64,000 nt of DNA, taken from NCBI RefSeq assembly GCF_018474015.1, contig NZ_JAHCSG010000001.1:806001-870000 (forward strand), written 5' to 3'. Both the position numbers and the translations under genes were made by a program. A model generated the notes under the pieces. That model searched no databases. It was not told where the DNA came from and saw nothing but the letters and a program-made list of their open reading frames with translations. Shown piece after piece: positions 9,901 to 18,688 of the stretch; position 1 is the first letter of the stretch, and each line of letters begins with the position of its first letter. Source of the stretch: Williamsia sp. CHRR-6 (GTDB lineage: Bacteria > Actinomycetota > Actinomycetes > Mycobacteriales > Mycobacteriaceae).

Positions 9901-10476
9901 CAGGGTCTTCTCGGTGGTCTTGTCGATGGTGGCGTCGAAGTAGACGCCGGGGCTGCGCACAAGCTGGCTGACCACGACACGCTCGGTGCCGTTGATGATG
10001 AAGCTGCCCTTGTCGGTCATGATCGGGAAGTCGCCCATGAACACGGTCTGCGACTTGATCTCACCAGTGTTGTTGTTGATGAACTCTGCGGTGACGAACA
10101 GCGGCGCCGCGTAGGTCATGTCCTTGTCCTTGCACTCCTCGACCGACGCCTTCACCTCGTCGAAGCGCGGGTCGGAGAAGGACAGCGACATGGAACCGGA
10201 GAAGTCCTCGATCGGGGACAGCTCGGCGAGGATGTCGTCGAGGCCACCGCTGGGGTTCTCTTCGCCGCGCGCGAGAGCGCGGGCGTGCCACTCGGGGGAA
10301 CCGACGAGCCACTGGAACGACTCCAGCTGGACCTCGAGCAGGCCGGGAACCTCGAGCGGCTCGGAAAGCTTGGCAAATGAAGCACGGTGTGGTGCTCCGG
10401 GAATTGTCCGACGGTTCACGTCGTCTGTGGTTGCGGTGGACTGGCGGGAGACTGCCAAGATGCGTCCTTCCAACAC
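6946..10476 (-). CDS. rpoB: DNA-directed RNA polymerase subunit beta
   Basis: 1176 residues. The N-terminus [13 protein letters not shown] and the following [12 protein letters not shown] match mycobacterial RpoB, fixing the start at 10476. The rifampicin-binding cluster (about residues 425-452, from [15 protein letters not shown] to the SALGPGG block) carries wild-type Asp, His and Ser at the three usual resistance positions, so the allele should be rifampicin sensitive. The region [14 protein letters not shown] follows. First gene of the rpoBC operon, divergent from the dpp-type operon. Confidence 0.99.
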   Translation of the reverse strand: MLEGRILAVSRQSTATTDDVNRRTIPGAPHRASFAKLSEPLEVPGLLEVQLESFQWLVGSPEWHARALARGEENPSGGLDDILAELSPIEDFSGSMSLSFSDPRFDEVKASVEECKDKDMTYAAPLFVTAEFINNNTGEIKSQTVFMGDFPIMTDKGSFIINGTERVVVSQLVRSPGVYFDATIDKTTEKTLHSVKVIPGRGAWLEFDIDKRDTVGVRIDRKRRQSVTVLLKALGWSTEQITERFGFSEIMMSTLEKDNTAGTDEALLEVYRKLRPGEPPTKESAQTLLENLFFKEKRYDLARVGRYKFNKKLGLTDNPMRGSSVLTEDDIVATVEYLVRLHEAEPNITSTMTVPGGVEVPVEVDDIDHFGNRRLRTVGELIQNQIRVGLSRMERVVRERMTTQDVEAITPQTLINIRPVVAAIKEFFGTSQLSQFMDQNNPLSGLTHKRRLSALGPGGLSRERAGLEVRDVHPSHYGRMCPIETPEGPNIGLIGSLSVYARVNPFGFIETPYRKVVDGQVTDQIDYLTADEEDRYVKAQANAVLDNDLRLTEDKVLARKKGGEVEFVAPSQVDYMDVSPRQMVSVATAMIPFLEHDDANRALMGANMQRQAVPLVRSEAPLVGTGMELRAAVDAGDVILSTKTGVVEEVSADYITVMGDDGTRDTFRMRKFARSNHGTCANQRPIVDEGQRVEVGQVLADGPCTDSGEMALGKNLLVAIMPWEGHNYEDAIILSQRLVEEDVLTSIHIEEHEIDARDTKLGAEEITRDIPNVSDEVLADLDERGIVRIGAEVRDGDILVGKVTPKGETELTPEERLLRAIFGEKAREVRDTSLKVPHGETGKVIGVRVFSRDDDDDLPPGVNELVRVYVAQKRKIQDGDKLAGRHGNKGVIGKILPAEDMPFLPDGTPVDIILNTHGVPRRMNIGQILETHLGWIAKTGWNIDVAGGTPEWAQGLSEDMLSAGPDTRTATPVFDGAREEELTGLLSSTLPNRDGEVMVNGDGKAMLLDGRSGEPFPFPVSVGYMYIIKLHHLVDDKIHARSTGPYSMITQQPLGGKAQFGGQRFGEMECWAMQAYGAAYTLQELLTIKSDDVVGRVKVYEAIVKGENIPEPGIPESFKVLLKELQSLCLNVEVLSSDGAAIEMRDGDDEDLERAAANLGINLSRNESATVDDLAN

Positions 10477-10741
10477 GAATCTCTACAAGGGGCCGAACTC
10501 TGGCGCGGGTGGCGCACGGTGGCGCTGGTACCGACCCGACGTCGTGCACCAGAGGATCACCAGAACGCAGCACACAGGGGTGGCCGAGCAGGGGAATCGT
10601 GATGTGGACAGGAGGCAGCCAGCGCAACGTCCAACTGTATCAGAAATGAGACCGGATGGGAACCGGTTGCACATGCATCGCCAGTGGCTGCCGGAGATGT
10701 CGCAGGGACCGAACGCCAGACAGGCCGTTCGTCTGCCGACA

Positions 10742-10770
10742 AGCTTGCGACCACCTCACGCGCTAGTCAA
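10742..10770 (-). promoter_or_regulatory. Candidate rpoBC promoter in the long upstream region
   Basis: On the minus strand TTGACT (10765-10770) and CAAGCT (10742-10747) are 17 bp apart, a plausible -35/-10 pair about 265 bp before the rpoB start. Long leaders are common for rpoB in this order. The rest of the 10477-10956 gap, which also holds the start region of the divergent ABC operon, shows no gene that I can support. Confidence 0.4.
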
Positions 10771-10956
10771 GAGGAACGCGCGGACAGCGTCCGATCAGTC
10801 GGAGTCTGCGCGGCCGCCGCGATCATCTCCGTCGTGCGGCCGACGGTCCCGACAACGACGGTTCCTAGGTCCCTCGATTCGGGCAAAATGGCCCGTGAAC
10901 AGCACTTTTAATCACGATGACGCTAGGTTTGGAGTGCTCCGAACCACCTTGAGATA

Positions 10957-11862
10957 GTGACGCCCGTGCTGAACCGACCGCGCCGATCGTGGGCCCCGAT
11001 CCCGATGTCCACCCTCGTCGCGCTCTCCGTCGTCGCCGTGTTCGTGCTGGTGGCGGTGTTCGCCAAACAGGTGACCGAGTTGTTCGGCGACAGCCCGTAC
11101 ACCTACCACCCGGACACGCTGGGGCCCGACAGCGCACCCAAGGGCAGTTTCGGCGGGATCAGCCTGGCGCATCCGTTCGGGGTCGAGCCGCTGAGCGGCC
11201 GCGACATGTTCGCCATCGTCGTCTACGGCGCCCGCACCTCCCTCTTGGTGGGCGCGGCGGCCGCAGTCATCACCACGGTCGTGATCGTGGCGATCGGGGT
11301 GAGCGCCGGCTATTTCGGCGGCTGGCCCGATCGGATCATCTCCGCGGTGACCAATGTGTTGTTCGGGTTCCCGACCCTGCTGTTCATGATCGCCGTCGGC
11401 GCGGTGATCTCCATCGATGTGCCGCGCGTGGCGATCGTCATCGGCGTGCTGGCGGTGTTCGGGTGGGCCGGTGGCTCGCGAGTGATCCGAGCGCAGACAC
11501 GCACCATCGCCGGCCGCAACTACGTGCGCTACGCCGCTGCGGTGGGCGCCTCGCGGCGGCACATCATCGTCGGCGAGATCGTGCCGAACCTGCGCGGCAC
11601 GGTGATCGTCTTCGCGACCACCTACGTTCCGGGTTTCATCGGCACCGAGGCGGCCCTGTCGTTTCTGGGCGTGGGGGTGCCGCCACCCACCCCGTCCTGG
11701 GGCCGCAGCATCGGCGACGCCATCAACTGGATCCAGACCGACCCGTGGTATCTCCTGTTCCCCGGCGGTGCACTGGTGTTGATCACGTTGAGCCTCAACG
11801 AGATCGGCGAGTTCCTGCGCGCCCGACTGGCCGATGTGTCCACCGTTCGGGTGGCCCCGTGA
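10957..11862 (+). CDS. Peptide-type ABC transporter permease (DppC/OppC family)
   Basis: 301 residues from GTG 10957. The N-terminal membrane segment (about residues 19-36) is followed by a periplasmic-side loop and a five-segment BPD_transp_1 core. The cytoplasmic EAA loop that docks the ATPase is visible as GTEAALSFLGVGVPPPTPSWG near residue 230. The gene is first of a four-gene operon and overlaps the next permease by GTGA. The solute is unknown; the family transports di- and oligopeptides, and sometimes nickel or glycosides. Confidence 0.9.
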   Translation: MTPVLNRPRRSWAPIPMSTLVALSVVAVFVLVAVFAKQVTELFGDSPYTYHPDTLGPDSAPKGSFGGISLAHPFGVEPLSGRDMFAIVVYGARTSLLVGAAAAVITTVVIVAIGVSAGYFGGWPDRIISAVTNVLFGFPTLLFMIAVGAVISIDVPRVAIVIGVLAVFGWAGGSRVIRAQTRTIAGRNYVRYAAAVGASRRHIIVGEIVPNLRGTVIVFATTYVPGFIGTEAALSFLGVGVPPPTPSWGRSIGDAINWIQTDPWYLLFPGGALVLITLSLNEIGEFLRARLADVSTVRVAP

Positions 11863-12866
11863 GCGGCCCGACCCGCGCGGCGGTGTCCTTCGGGCGGGCG
11901 GTGGTGGCCTCGGTGGCGGTGCTGTTGGCGGTGGCGTTGCTGACGTACCTGGTGTTCTTCTTGTTGCCGTCGGATCCCGCGCAACTCTCGTGTGGCAAAC
12001 CGTGCACACCGGAGAACCTGGCCCGCGCCCAGGAGTTCATGGGGTTGAACAAAGGGTGGTTCACCCAGTTCACCGACTTCGTCACCGGCGTCGTCTCCGG
12101 CCGCACCTTTGGAACCGGCGGCAACCGAATCCATTGTCCAGCACCATGTCTGGGCTATTCTTTCCAGCAGAACGAGACGGTGCTGCGGTTGATCACCGAC
12201 CGGATGCCGGTCACCCTGTCGATCACGGTGGGTGCGGCGGTGTTGTGGATGGTGTTCGGTATCGGGGCAGGCCTGGTGGCTGGTGTCCGGCCGGGCTCGG
12301 TGACCGATCGGGTGGTCATCGCGGTCACCGCCGTCGGCTCGTCGACGCCGGTGTACCTGACCGGGCTGTTGGCGGTGTACGTGTTCGGCTTTCAACTGAA
12401 CATGATCCCGGTCAGCGGTTACGTCCCCTTCACCGATGACCCGGTGCAGTGGGCCTGGCACCTCGTCACGCCATGGCTGGTGTTGGCCTGCTCCGGCGCA
12501 TGTCTGTATGCGCGTTTGATGCGCAGCAACATCATCGATGCCTACGCGCAGAACTACATTCGCACCGCTCAGGCGAACGGGCTACCGGCGCGGCGCGTGT
12601 TGCGCCACGCTGCGCGCAACGGTGCGGTGCCGGTGGTGACGTTGTTCGCGATCGAGGTGAGCCTGCTGCTCGGCGGTGCGGTGATCACCGAGACGGTGTT
12701 CGGGATGGCCGGGTTGGGCCGCCTGTTGATCGATGCGGTGGCCAAGGTGGATCTGCCGATCGTGGTGGGCCTGACGGTGTTCTCGGCGTTTTTGGTGCTG
12801 GTGGCGAATCTGGCGGTGGACGCGGTGACGCGCCTGTTGGATCCCCGCGTCGGAGACGCGCAGTGA
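11859..12866 (+). CDS. Peptide-type ABC transporter permease (DppB/OppB family)
   Basis: 335 residues. GTG 11859 overlaps the TGA of the upstream permease. It has an N-terminal membrane segment (FGRAVVASVAVLLAVALLTY), a long external loop with two cysteine pairs (SCGKPC and HCPAPC), and a C-terminal permease core with ETVFGMAGLGRLL near residue 285. It pairs with the upstream DppC-type permease to form the channel. The cysteine-rich loop, with four Cys in about 50 residues, is typical of actinobacterial DppB relatives but its role is unknown to me. Confidence 0.9.
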   Translation: MSGPTRAAVSFGRAVVASVAVLLAVALLTYLVFFLLPSDPAQLSCGKPCTPENLARAQEFMGLNKGWFTQFTDFVTGVVSGRTFGTGGNRIHCPAPCLGYSFQQNETVLRLITDRMPVTLSITVGAAVLWMVFGIGAGLVAGVRPGSVTDRVVIAVTAVGSSTPVYLTGLLAVYVFGFQLNMIPVSGYVPFTDDPVQWAWHLVTPWLVLACSGACLYARLMRSNIIDAYAQNYIRTAQANGLPARRVLRHAARNGAVPVVTLFAIEVSLLLGGAVITETVFGMAGLGRLLIDAVAKVDLPIVVGLTVFSAFLVLVANLAVDAVTRLLDPRVGDAQ

Positions 12867-12931
12867 TACCGCATCGCCAGACGCTCAGTGATGTCGACCT
12901 TTCGTTCCTCCTACCAAGAAATCGGAGTCTG

Positions 12932-14596
12932 ATGAACATCTCGCGCACGTTGGCTGTGGCCGCGACCGCGGTGGCGGTGATCGCCACGGCGGGTTGCAAC
13001 GCAAACTCGAATTCCTCGGGTGGGTCGTCCACCTCGTTCGTCAAGGGCGGCACCTTGACCATCCCGGTGAGCAGCACCGAGCTGGATCTCGATCCGGCGA
13101 AGTCGCAGAACTTGGCGATCACCACCCAGTCGTTGATCAACCGTCGGTTGACCACGTGGCAGGCGGTTCCGGGTAAACCTGTTGTGCCGGTTCCTGATCT
13201 GGCCACCGACACCGGTACCCCCAGCAACGGCGGCGCCACGTGGAAGTACACGCTGAAGCCGGGGTTGAAGTTCTCCGACGGCACACCGATCACGTCGAAG
13301 GATGTGAAGTATGCGGTGGAGCGCAGTTTCGCGCCGCTGCTCTCGGGCGGGTTCACCTATCACAAGCAGCTGCTGGTGGGTGGTGCCGACTACACCGGGC
13401 CCTATGACGGTAAGCAGCTGGATTCGATTGCCACACCCGACGATTCGACAATCATCTTCACTCTCAAGCAGCCGTTCGGCGATTGGCCGTGGATCGTGTC
13501 GCAGCCGGCCTTCGCCCCGGTGCCCAAGGCCAAGGACAACCCGCAGACCTACGGCAAGTCGCCGGTGGCCAGTGGTCCCTACCAGGTGGTCTCCAACGGC
13601 AACGGCAAGATCGTGTTGGATCGCAACCCCAACTGGAGTGCCGCGACCGACAGCAACCGCACCGCCGGGCCTGATCGCATCGAGTTCGCTCTGGGTGTCA
13701 CGGCCGAAACGGCTGTGCAGCAAGTGATCTCCGACTCCACGGTGGGCCGGTTCTCGTTTGGCGGTCCGGTGCCGTCGTCTCAGGTCGCAGCTCTCAACGC
13801 CAATGCGAACGCCAAGAAGCGGTCGGTGACCGTGGGTGGCGGGTCGGTCGATCAGGTGGCCATCAACACCTCGCGCGGTGCGCTGCGTGATCTGCGGGTG
13901 CGTCAGGCGCTGAACTACGCCACTGACAAGACCTCGTATCTGGTGGCCAGCGGTGGCAGCGCGCGCGGCACGGTGGCCACCACCAACATCCCGCCCGCCA
14001 TTCCCGGGTTCACCACGTTCGATGCGCTGCCCGCAGCGCCCACCGGCGATGTGGACAAGGCGAAAGCGCTGCTGGCACAGGCAGGTTTTCCCAACGGAAT
14101 CGACCTGGTGTTGGTCACTCAGAACGGTGCCCAGCAGGTCGCGCAGAGCGAGAGTCTGCAGGCCGGTTGGAAGCGTGCGGGCATCCGGGTGAAGCTGCGA
14201 CCACTGGACAGCACCGCCTACGAGGATGTGACCACCCAGCAGGACGGTTCGGGCTACGACTTGGCGTTGGCGAAGTGGCAGGCCGACTTCCCGTCGGCGT
14301 ACTCGATGTTGCAGCCGTTGTTCGCCGGCACCGAGGTGGGTCGCGGTGGCTACAACATCTCCCGGCTGAGCGATCCGACGGTCGATGCCGCGATCGCGAA
14401 GGCCACCGCAGAAGTCGACACTGCGCGTGCGAACGTGTTGTGGGGTGAGGCCGACAAGTTGATCACCGGCTTGTCTCCCACCATCCCGTTGGCCAACACC
14501 AACAACACGTGGGTGTACGGCAGTAGGGTGTCGAACTTCTATGCGCCGCCGTTCCCGTCGTACCCGAACTACTTCCGGATCTCGTTGCAGCCGTGA
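12932..14596 (+). CDS. Peptide-type ABC transporter substrate-binding lipoprotein (SBP family 5)
   Basis: 554 residues from ATG 12932, with a signal peptide whose lipobox ends TAGC (Cys22), so the protein is lipid-anchored outside the membrane. The mature part follows SBP_bac_5 architecture: GGTLTIPVSS at its start, LKPGLKFSDGTPITSKDVKYAVER in the first lobe, and DLRVRQALNYATDK in the second. It lies 65 bp after the dppB-type gene, and its stop overlaps the start of the ATPase gene. It should determine the importer's specificity, which the sequence does not reveal. Confidence 0.92.
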   Translation: MNISRTLAVAATAVAVIATAGCNANSNSSGGSSTSFVKGGTLTIPVSSTELDLDPAKSQNLAITTQSLINRRLTTWQAVPGKPVVPVPDLATDTGTPSNGGATWKYTLKPGLKFSDGTPITSKDVKYAVERSFAPLLSGGFTYHKQLLVGGADYTGPYDGKQLDSIATPDDSTIIFTLKQPFGDWPWIVSQPAFAPVPKAKDNPQTYGKSPVASGPYQVVSNGNGKIVLDRNPNWSAATDSNRTAGPDRIEFALGVTAETAVQQVISDSTVGRFSFGGPVPSSQVAALNANANAKKRSVTVGGGSVDQVAINTSRGALRDLRVRQALNYATDKTSYLVASGGSARGTVATTNIPPAIPGFTTFDALPAAPTGDVDKAKALLAQAGFPNGIDLVLVTQNGAQQVAQSESLQAGWKRAGIRVKLRPLDSTAYEDVTTQQDGSGYDLALAKWQADFPSAYSMLQPLFAGTEVGRGGYNISRLSDPTVDAAIAKATAEVDTARANVLWGEADKLITGLSPTIPLANTNNTWVYGSRVSNFYAPPFPSYPNYFRISLQP

Positions 14597-16275
14597 GTGA
14601 TCCGCTGCTGAGCCTGCGCTCGGTCGGGATCACGGGTCCGCAGGGTCCAATCGTCGGATCGGTGTCGTTCGACGTGTCGCGCGGAGCCACGGTGGCACTG
14701 GTGGGCGAATCCGGGGTGGGCAAGTCACTGCTCACCCTCGCCCTGCTGGGCCTGCTGCCGGCTCAGATGACGACCAGCGGTGCGGCGGTGTTCACCGAAA
14801 CCGGAACAGCGCAGGATGATTCGGCGCCACCGACGCCGATTGACCTGCTGGCGTTGAAACCGGATGCCGCACGCCGCTTTCGACTCGACTCGGTGGGCGT
14901 GGTGTTCCAGGAGCCGGGCTCGGCCTTCGATCCGCTGCATCGGATCGGCCGCCAGATCGGCGAGGTACTCGGTGTGCGCACCGGCATCCGAGGGTCGGCT
15001 CGGCACGACAAGGTGGTCGATCTGCTGACTCAGGCCCGCCTCGACGAACCGGAACGTATCGCCCGATCCTATCCGCACCAGGTGTCGGGTGGACAGTTGC
15101 AGCGGGCGATGGTGGCGATGGCGTTGTCGCACGAGCCGGCCCTGTTGATCGCTGATGAGCCGACCACGGCGCTCGACACCCGGGTGCAGGCCGAGATCCT
15201 GGACTTGTTGCGCACGTTGCAGTCTGAGCGGGATCTGACCACGCTGTTGGTCACCCACGACATGGGTGTGGTGGCCGATTGCGCCGACTCGGTGGTGGTT
15301 CTCGCCGCCGACAGTGCATCGGGCAGCACCGTGGCCGAATCGGGTCCGGTCGAGCGGGTCCTGTTGTCGCCGCAGCATTCTCGCACCCGCGAGCTGGTCG
15401 ATGCGGTGGCTCGACTGGACGGCTCGGCGGCTGCGGTCGCGGTGAAGAAGGCGGTTCCGGCGCCGGGGTCGAGCACATCAGTACCAGTCGCCACGCTGAC
15501 CGACGTCACGGTGCGATACGCCAAAGATGAGGCCCCGGCCTTGGATTCGGTGAGTCTCACCGTCGGCGCAGGTGAGACCGTGGCGCTGGTCGGCGAGTCA
15601 GGGGCAGGCAAGTCGACGTTGGGGCGCATCCTGATCGGGTTGCAGCAGGTGAGCTCAGGAACAGCAACGGTGGCCGGGGTGGACGTGCGACGCCTGTCCA
15701 CGCGTGCCCGCCGATCGTTGGCTCCACACATCGGGGTGGTGTTCCAGGATCCGGGGTCATCACTGAATCCTGAGCATTCTGTGGGTGATTCGCTGGAGCT
15801 GCCACTGCGGATCCACACCGACCTCGACCGAGGGCAGCGAGCAGAGCGAGTCGCCGAGTTGCTGGGCGAGGTGGGGCTCGATCCGGCGTTTGCCACCCGC
15901 CATCCCCGCGAGCTGTCCGGCGGGCAACGGCAACGGGTGGCGTTGGCGCGGGCGTTGGCCACCGGGCCGTCGCTGCTGGTGGCTGATGAACCCACCAGTG
16001 CGCTGGACGCCAAGACGCAGCGCTCGGTCTTGGAGTTGTTGGCCCAGTTGCGAATGCGACATGGGTTCGCATCGGTGATCATCACCCACAACCTGGCTGT
16101 GGCCGAGGCTGTCGCCGATCGGATCGTGGTGCTACGCAACGGGGTGGTGGTCGAAGACGGCCGCACCGCCGACGTCCTGACCAACCCGGATTCCTCCTAC
16201 GCGGCCGACCTCATCGCCGCCACCCCGGTGGCCGACCCGATCGCCCAACGCGAACGGCGAACGGCGCGCCGCTGA
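14593..16275 (+). CDS. Fused double ATPase of the peptide-type ABC importer (DppD-DppF)
   Basis: 560 residues with two ABC ATPase domains in one chain. Domain 1 (residues 5-270) has Walker A GESGVGKS (38-45), signature VSGGQLQRA and Walker B LLIADEPTTALD. Domain 2 (about 295-545) has Walker A GESGAGKS near residue 335, signature LSGGQRQRVALARA and LLVADEPTSALD. GTG 14593 overlaps the lipoprotein stop. It powers the two permeases. Fusion of the DppD and DppF subunits is frequent in actinobacteria and the usual subunit pair is accounted for. Confidence 0.93.
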   Translation: MSDPLLSLRSVGITGPQGPIVGSVSFDVSRGATVALVGESGVGKSLLTLALLGLLPAQMTTSGAAVFTETGTAQDDSAPPTPIDLLALKPDAARRFRLDSVGVVFQEPGSAFDPLHRIGRQIGEVLGVRTGIRGSARHDKVVDLLTQARLDEPERIARSYPHQVSGGQLQRAMVAMALSHEPALLIADEPTTALDTRVQAEILDLLRTLQSERDLTTLLVTHDMGVVADCADSVVVLAADSASGSTVAESGPVERVLLSPQHSRTRELVDAVARLDGSAAAVAVKKAVPAPGSSTSVPVATLTDVTVRYAKDEAPALDSVSLTVGAGETVALVGESGAGKSTLGRILIGLQQVSSGTATVAGVDVRRLSTRARRSLAPHIGVVFQDPGSSLNPEHSVGDSLELPLRIHTDLDRGQRAERVAELLGEVGLDPAFATRHPRELSGGQRQRVALARALATGPSLLVADEPTSALDAKTQRSVLELLAQLRMRHGFASVIITHNLAVAEAVADRIVVLRNGVVVEDGRTADVLTNPDSSYAADLIAATPVADPIAQRERRTARR

Positions 16276-16299
16276 GCCCAGCTGCATGAGCGACCTCAC

Positions 16300-17691
16300 C
16301 TACCCAGCGGTGCGACGACGGTGTGGGCGCACTCGGAATCCGTGCGGTTTCAGGGTCAGCGATTCGGCAATGCGAAGCCGGTAGTCTGGATCAGGTTCCA
16401 GGTCGTACCGATGCACGATGAGCGCAAGGGCAAGCACCGCTTCGTGGATTGCGAACTGTCGACCGATACACGCCCGTAGTCCGCTACCAAAGGGCTTGTA
16501 CGCGTGCGGCTGTCGCGACCTCGCCGCGCCCGGGGCGAAGCGGTCGGGATCGAACCGGTCTGGTTCGTCCCAGACCGCCGGATCCCGATGCAAGAGCGGT
16601 AACAGCACCAATGCCCAATCGCCCGCCCGCATCTGGCGGCCCCCAAGCGTGGTGTCGTCGCGGGCGACGCGCGCGTAACCCGGCGCGGTAGGCCACAGAC
16701 GAAGCGCTTCGTCGAGCACTGATCGCACGAGTCTCAGTTTGGCGACATCAGCGTAGGCGGGTTGCACTGCGTCGCAGGCACCCCACACGTCATCCACCTC
16801 CTGACGCACCCTACTGAGGGTCTCGGGTTGGGAGAGGAGGTAATGGATCGCGAATGCCAAAGCACCAGAGGTCGTTTCGTGTCCAGCAATCAGGAACGTG
16901 ATCACCTGATTTCGAATGTTGACCGGGTCGAGTCGTTCTGCGTTTACCGGGTTGCCAGCCTTGAGCATCTGTCCCAGCAGATCGGGAGCATCACCCTGCG
17001 CACCTGCTCTGCGTGCTGCGATGACCTCGTCGACCGTACGCTCCATCAAAGCGATGTCGGACCGGTTCTGACCCGCCGAGCCCGCGAGAACTCGGCGTAT
17101 CGGCAGCCAGGGCGGAAGCAATGACAAGTCGGCGTATCGCAGCACCCGAACCATGGCGGCAACGAACGGGTGCGGGCGTTCGTTGCCGAACGAGGTGAAG
17201 CGATGGCCGAATCCGGCCCGTCCGATTGTCTCCAAGGTCAGCCGTGTCATGTCCGCAGCGACATCAGTCGAGTGACCGACTGCAGCCAGCGCATCCCACC
17301 GATCCAACAGCTCCCACGCCACCTCCAGCATGATCGGGTGATACGCCATCATCGCTTCACGGGTGAATGCAGGTGCCAAAATGTCATGCGCCAGTTGCCA
17401 ATTTGGTTCATCAGTGTCGGCGGTGAACAGCGCGTCCCCCACGACTCGACGCAGCGGGGGAAGGTGAAAGCCCACGTACTTCGCAAACCTGCGGTCGTCA
17501 CTCAATTCCGCCACCAGTTCCGCGCCGCCGACAGTGACGATCTCGCTGGCGAACATCTTGCGAACCGAGATCGGCCCGAGCTCACGGACTTGCCTCAGCA
17601 TCGATTGGATTGGCCGACGCGGATCCATACCCCACACGTCGCCGACAATCGGCACGCGATACGGCGGGTGGGGAAGAAGGGTGGTGTCCAC
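16300..17691 (-). CDS. Stand-alone cytochrome P450, CYP102 heme-domain type
   Basis: 463 residues. The I-helix oxygen-binding motif AGHETTSG lies near residue 270, the K-helix EALRLW near 327, and the heme loop FGSGLRACIGRQFA has the axial Cys408. The wording AGHETTSGALAFA and ACIGRQFAIHEAVLALAL is like the P450BM3 heme domain (CYP102), which hydroxylates fatty acids, but there is no fused reductase and no ferredoxin gene beside it. It must use an electron donor encoded elsewhere. Divergent from the TetR gene at 17771 with a palindrome in the gap. Substrate unknown; a fatty acyl compound is an inference. Confidence 0.9.
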   Translation of the reverse strand: MDTTLLPHPPYRVPIVGDVWGMDPRRPIQSMLRQVRELGPISVRKMFASEIVTVGGAELVAELSDDRRFAKYVGFHLPPLRRVVGDALFTADTDEPNWQLAHDILAPAFTREAMMAYHPIMLEVAWELLDRWDALAAVGHSTDVAADMTRLTLETIGRAGFGHRFTSFGNERPHPFVAAMVRVLRYADLSLLPPWLPIRRVLAGSAGQNRSDIALMERTVDEVIAARRAGAQGDAPDLLGQMLKAGNPVNAERLDPVNIRNQVITFLIAGHETTSGALAFAIHYLLSQPETLSRVRQEVDDVWGACDAVQPAYADVAKLRLVRSVLDEALRLWPTAPGYARVARDDTTLGGRQMRAGDWALVLLPLLHRDPAVWDEPDRFDPDRFAPGAARSRQPHAYKPFGSGLRACIGRQFAIHEAVLALALIVHRYDLEPDPDYRLRIAESLTLKPHGFRVRPHRRRTAG

Positions 17692-17702
17692 GTGGCCTCC
17701 AG

Positions 17703-17723
17703 CTAATGAATCCGATTCATTAG
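17703..17723. promoter_or_regulatory. Perfect palindromic operator between P450 and tetR
   Basis: CTAATGAAT (17703-17711) and ATTCATTAG (17715-17723) form a perfect 9-bp inverted repeat around CCG. It begins 12 bp upstream of the P450 start codon and lies in the 79-bp divergent gap with the TetR gene. It is AT-rich against its surroundings and has the form of a TetR-dimer operator, probably controlling both genes. Confidence 0.8.
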
Positions 17724-17770
17724 ACTGGAAGTCTGTCTCTTTCCAGGCACGGCGTCAATACACTCGCTGC

Positions 17771-18358
17771 ATGCGGACCCGGATGACCACCGATCAGCGG
17801 CGCGCACAACTGCTCAGCATCGGTGCCGAACTGTTCGCTTCCCGACCACACGAGGAGGTTTCGATCGAGGAAGTCGCAGCGGCGGCCGGGGTGTCATGCG
17901 GGCTGCTCTATCGCTACTTCCCCAGCAAGCGGGCATTTTTCTTGGCGGTTGTCGAAAACGAGAGCGCGCGCATGCTCGACGCCACAACACCCGACACCAC
18001 CCTGGATCCGTTCGACCAGATCCGGGCGGGCGTCAGGGTGTACGTCGACTATGCCGCCGCGCACCCCGACGGATTTCGCGTCGCCCACCGCTCCGCCCTC
18101 TCCGACCCGGAGCTGCTCGGCATTCATGAGGGCCGTGGAGCAGCACATCTCGACCACATCCTCGCCGGCGTCCGCTCGCTGTCGGAGCCCGATGCCGCCA
18201 ACGTGATCGCCGTGACGGGATGGCTCGCCTTTGTTCCCGCCGCCATTCTCAGCTGGCTCGACACTCCGACGATCACCCGCGAACAGCTGAGCAACCTCTG
18301 CGCTCACACCCTGTGGGCTGCACTCGGCCTGGCTTCACCAGCCGAACACAACCGTTGA
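17771..18358 (+). CDS. TetR family transcriptional regulator
   Basis: 195 residues from ATG 17771 (ATG 17783 is also possible). The TetR_N DNA-binding domain occupies about residues 8-55, with the recognition region EEVAAAAGVSCGLLYRYFPSKRAFF. The C-terminal ligand domain is not distinctive. Divergent from the CYP102-like P450, with a 21-bp palindromic operator between. I infer local, ligand-responsive repression of the P450 and autoregulation. Downstream is repeat array B. Confidence 0.92.
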   Translation: MRTRMTTDQRRAQLLSIGAELFASRPHEEVSIEEVAAAAGVSCGLLYRYFPSKRAFFLAVVENESARMLDATTPDTTLDPFDQIRAGVRVYVDYAAAHPDGFRVAHRSALSDPELLGIHEGRGAAHLDHILAGVRSLSEPDAANVIAVTGWLAFVPAAILSWLDTPTITREQLSNLCAHTLWAALGLASPAEHNR

Positions 18359-18457
18359 AGCCCAACGCATCCGATGTCGTCCTCAGAGGCGGCCGGCGGA
18401 CGGAGTTCACCGCTCAACCGACCCGGGTCCCGCTTAGCCGGCGAGGATCACCGGCCA

Positions 18458-18618
18458 GTCGACGGGGTGTTCCGGCACGGTCGACGGGGTGTTTCGGCAC
18501 GGTCGGTGGGTTTTTTCGGCACGCTCGGCGGGCTGTTTCGGCACGCTCGGCGGGCTGTTTCGGCACGCTCGGCGGGGTGTTTCGGCACGGTCGACGGGGT
18601 GTTTCGGCACGGTCGGTG
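18458..18618. repeat. Family B phased tandem repeat array (7 cores, 22-bp period)
   Basis: The GGCAC anchor of the core TTTCGGCACG recurs at 18474, 18496, 18518, 18540, 18562, 18584 and 18606, exactly 22 bp apart, with most intervening bases (GTCGACGGGGTG and variants) also conserved. All copies have one polarity. It fills most of the 330-bp gap between convergent tetR and phoD. The rest of that gap (18359-18457) shows nothing I recognise. Confidence 0.9.
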
Positions 18619-18622
18619 CAGG

Positions 18623-18688
18623 TCAGTTCAGGTGGCGGGCCAGGAACGCGGCCAGCCGAGGGCTGCGCGGTGCGGGGCCTGCTGGTCC
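18623..18688 (-). other. In-frame coding-like extension after the phoD stop
   Basis: Directly after the phoD TGA (18689-18691) the same frame runs 21 codons to a second TGA (18623-18625), with a tail reading SPRLAAFLARHLN that looks like a protein C-terminus. It may be the remnant of a lost gene, stop-codon readthrough, or chance in GC-rich DNA. It abuts array B. Confidence 0.25.
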
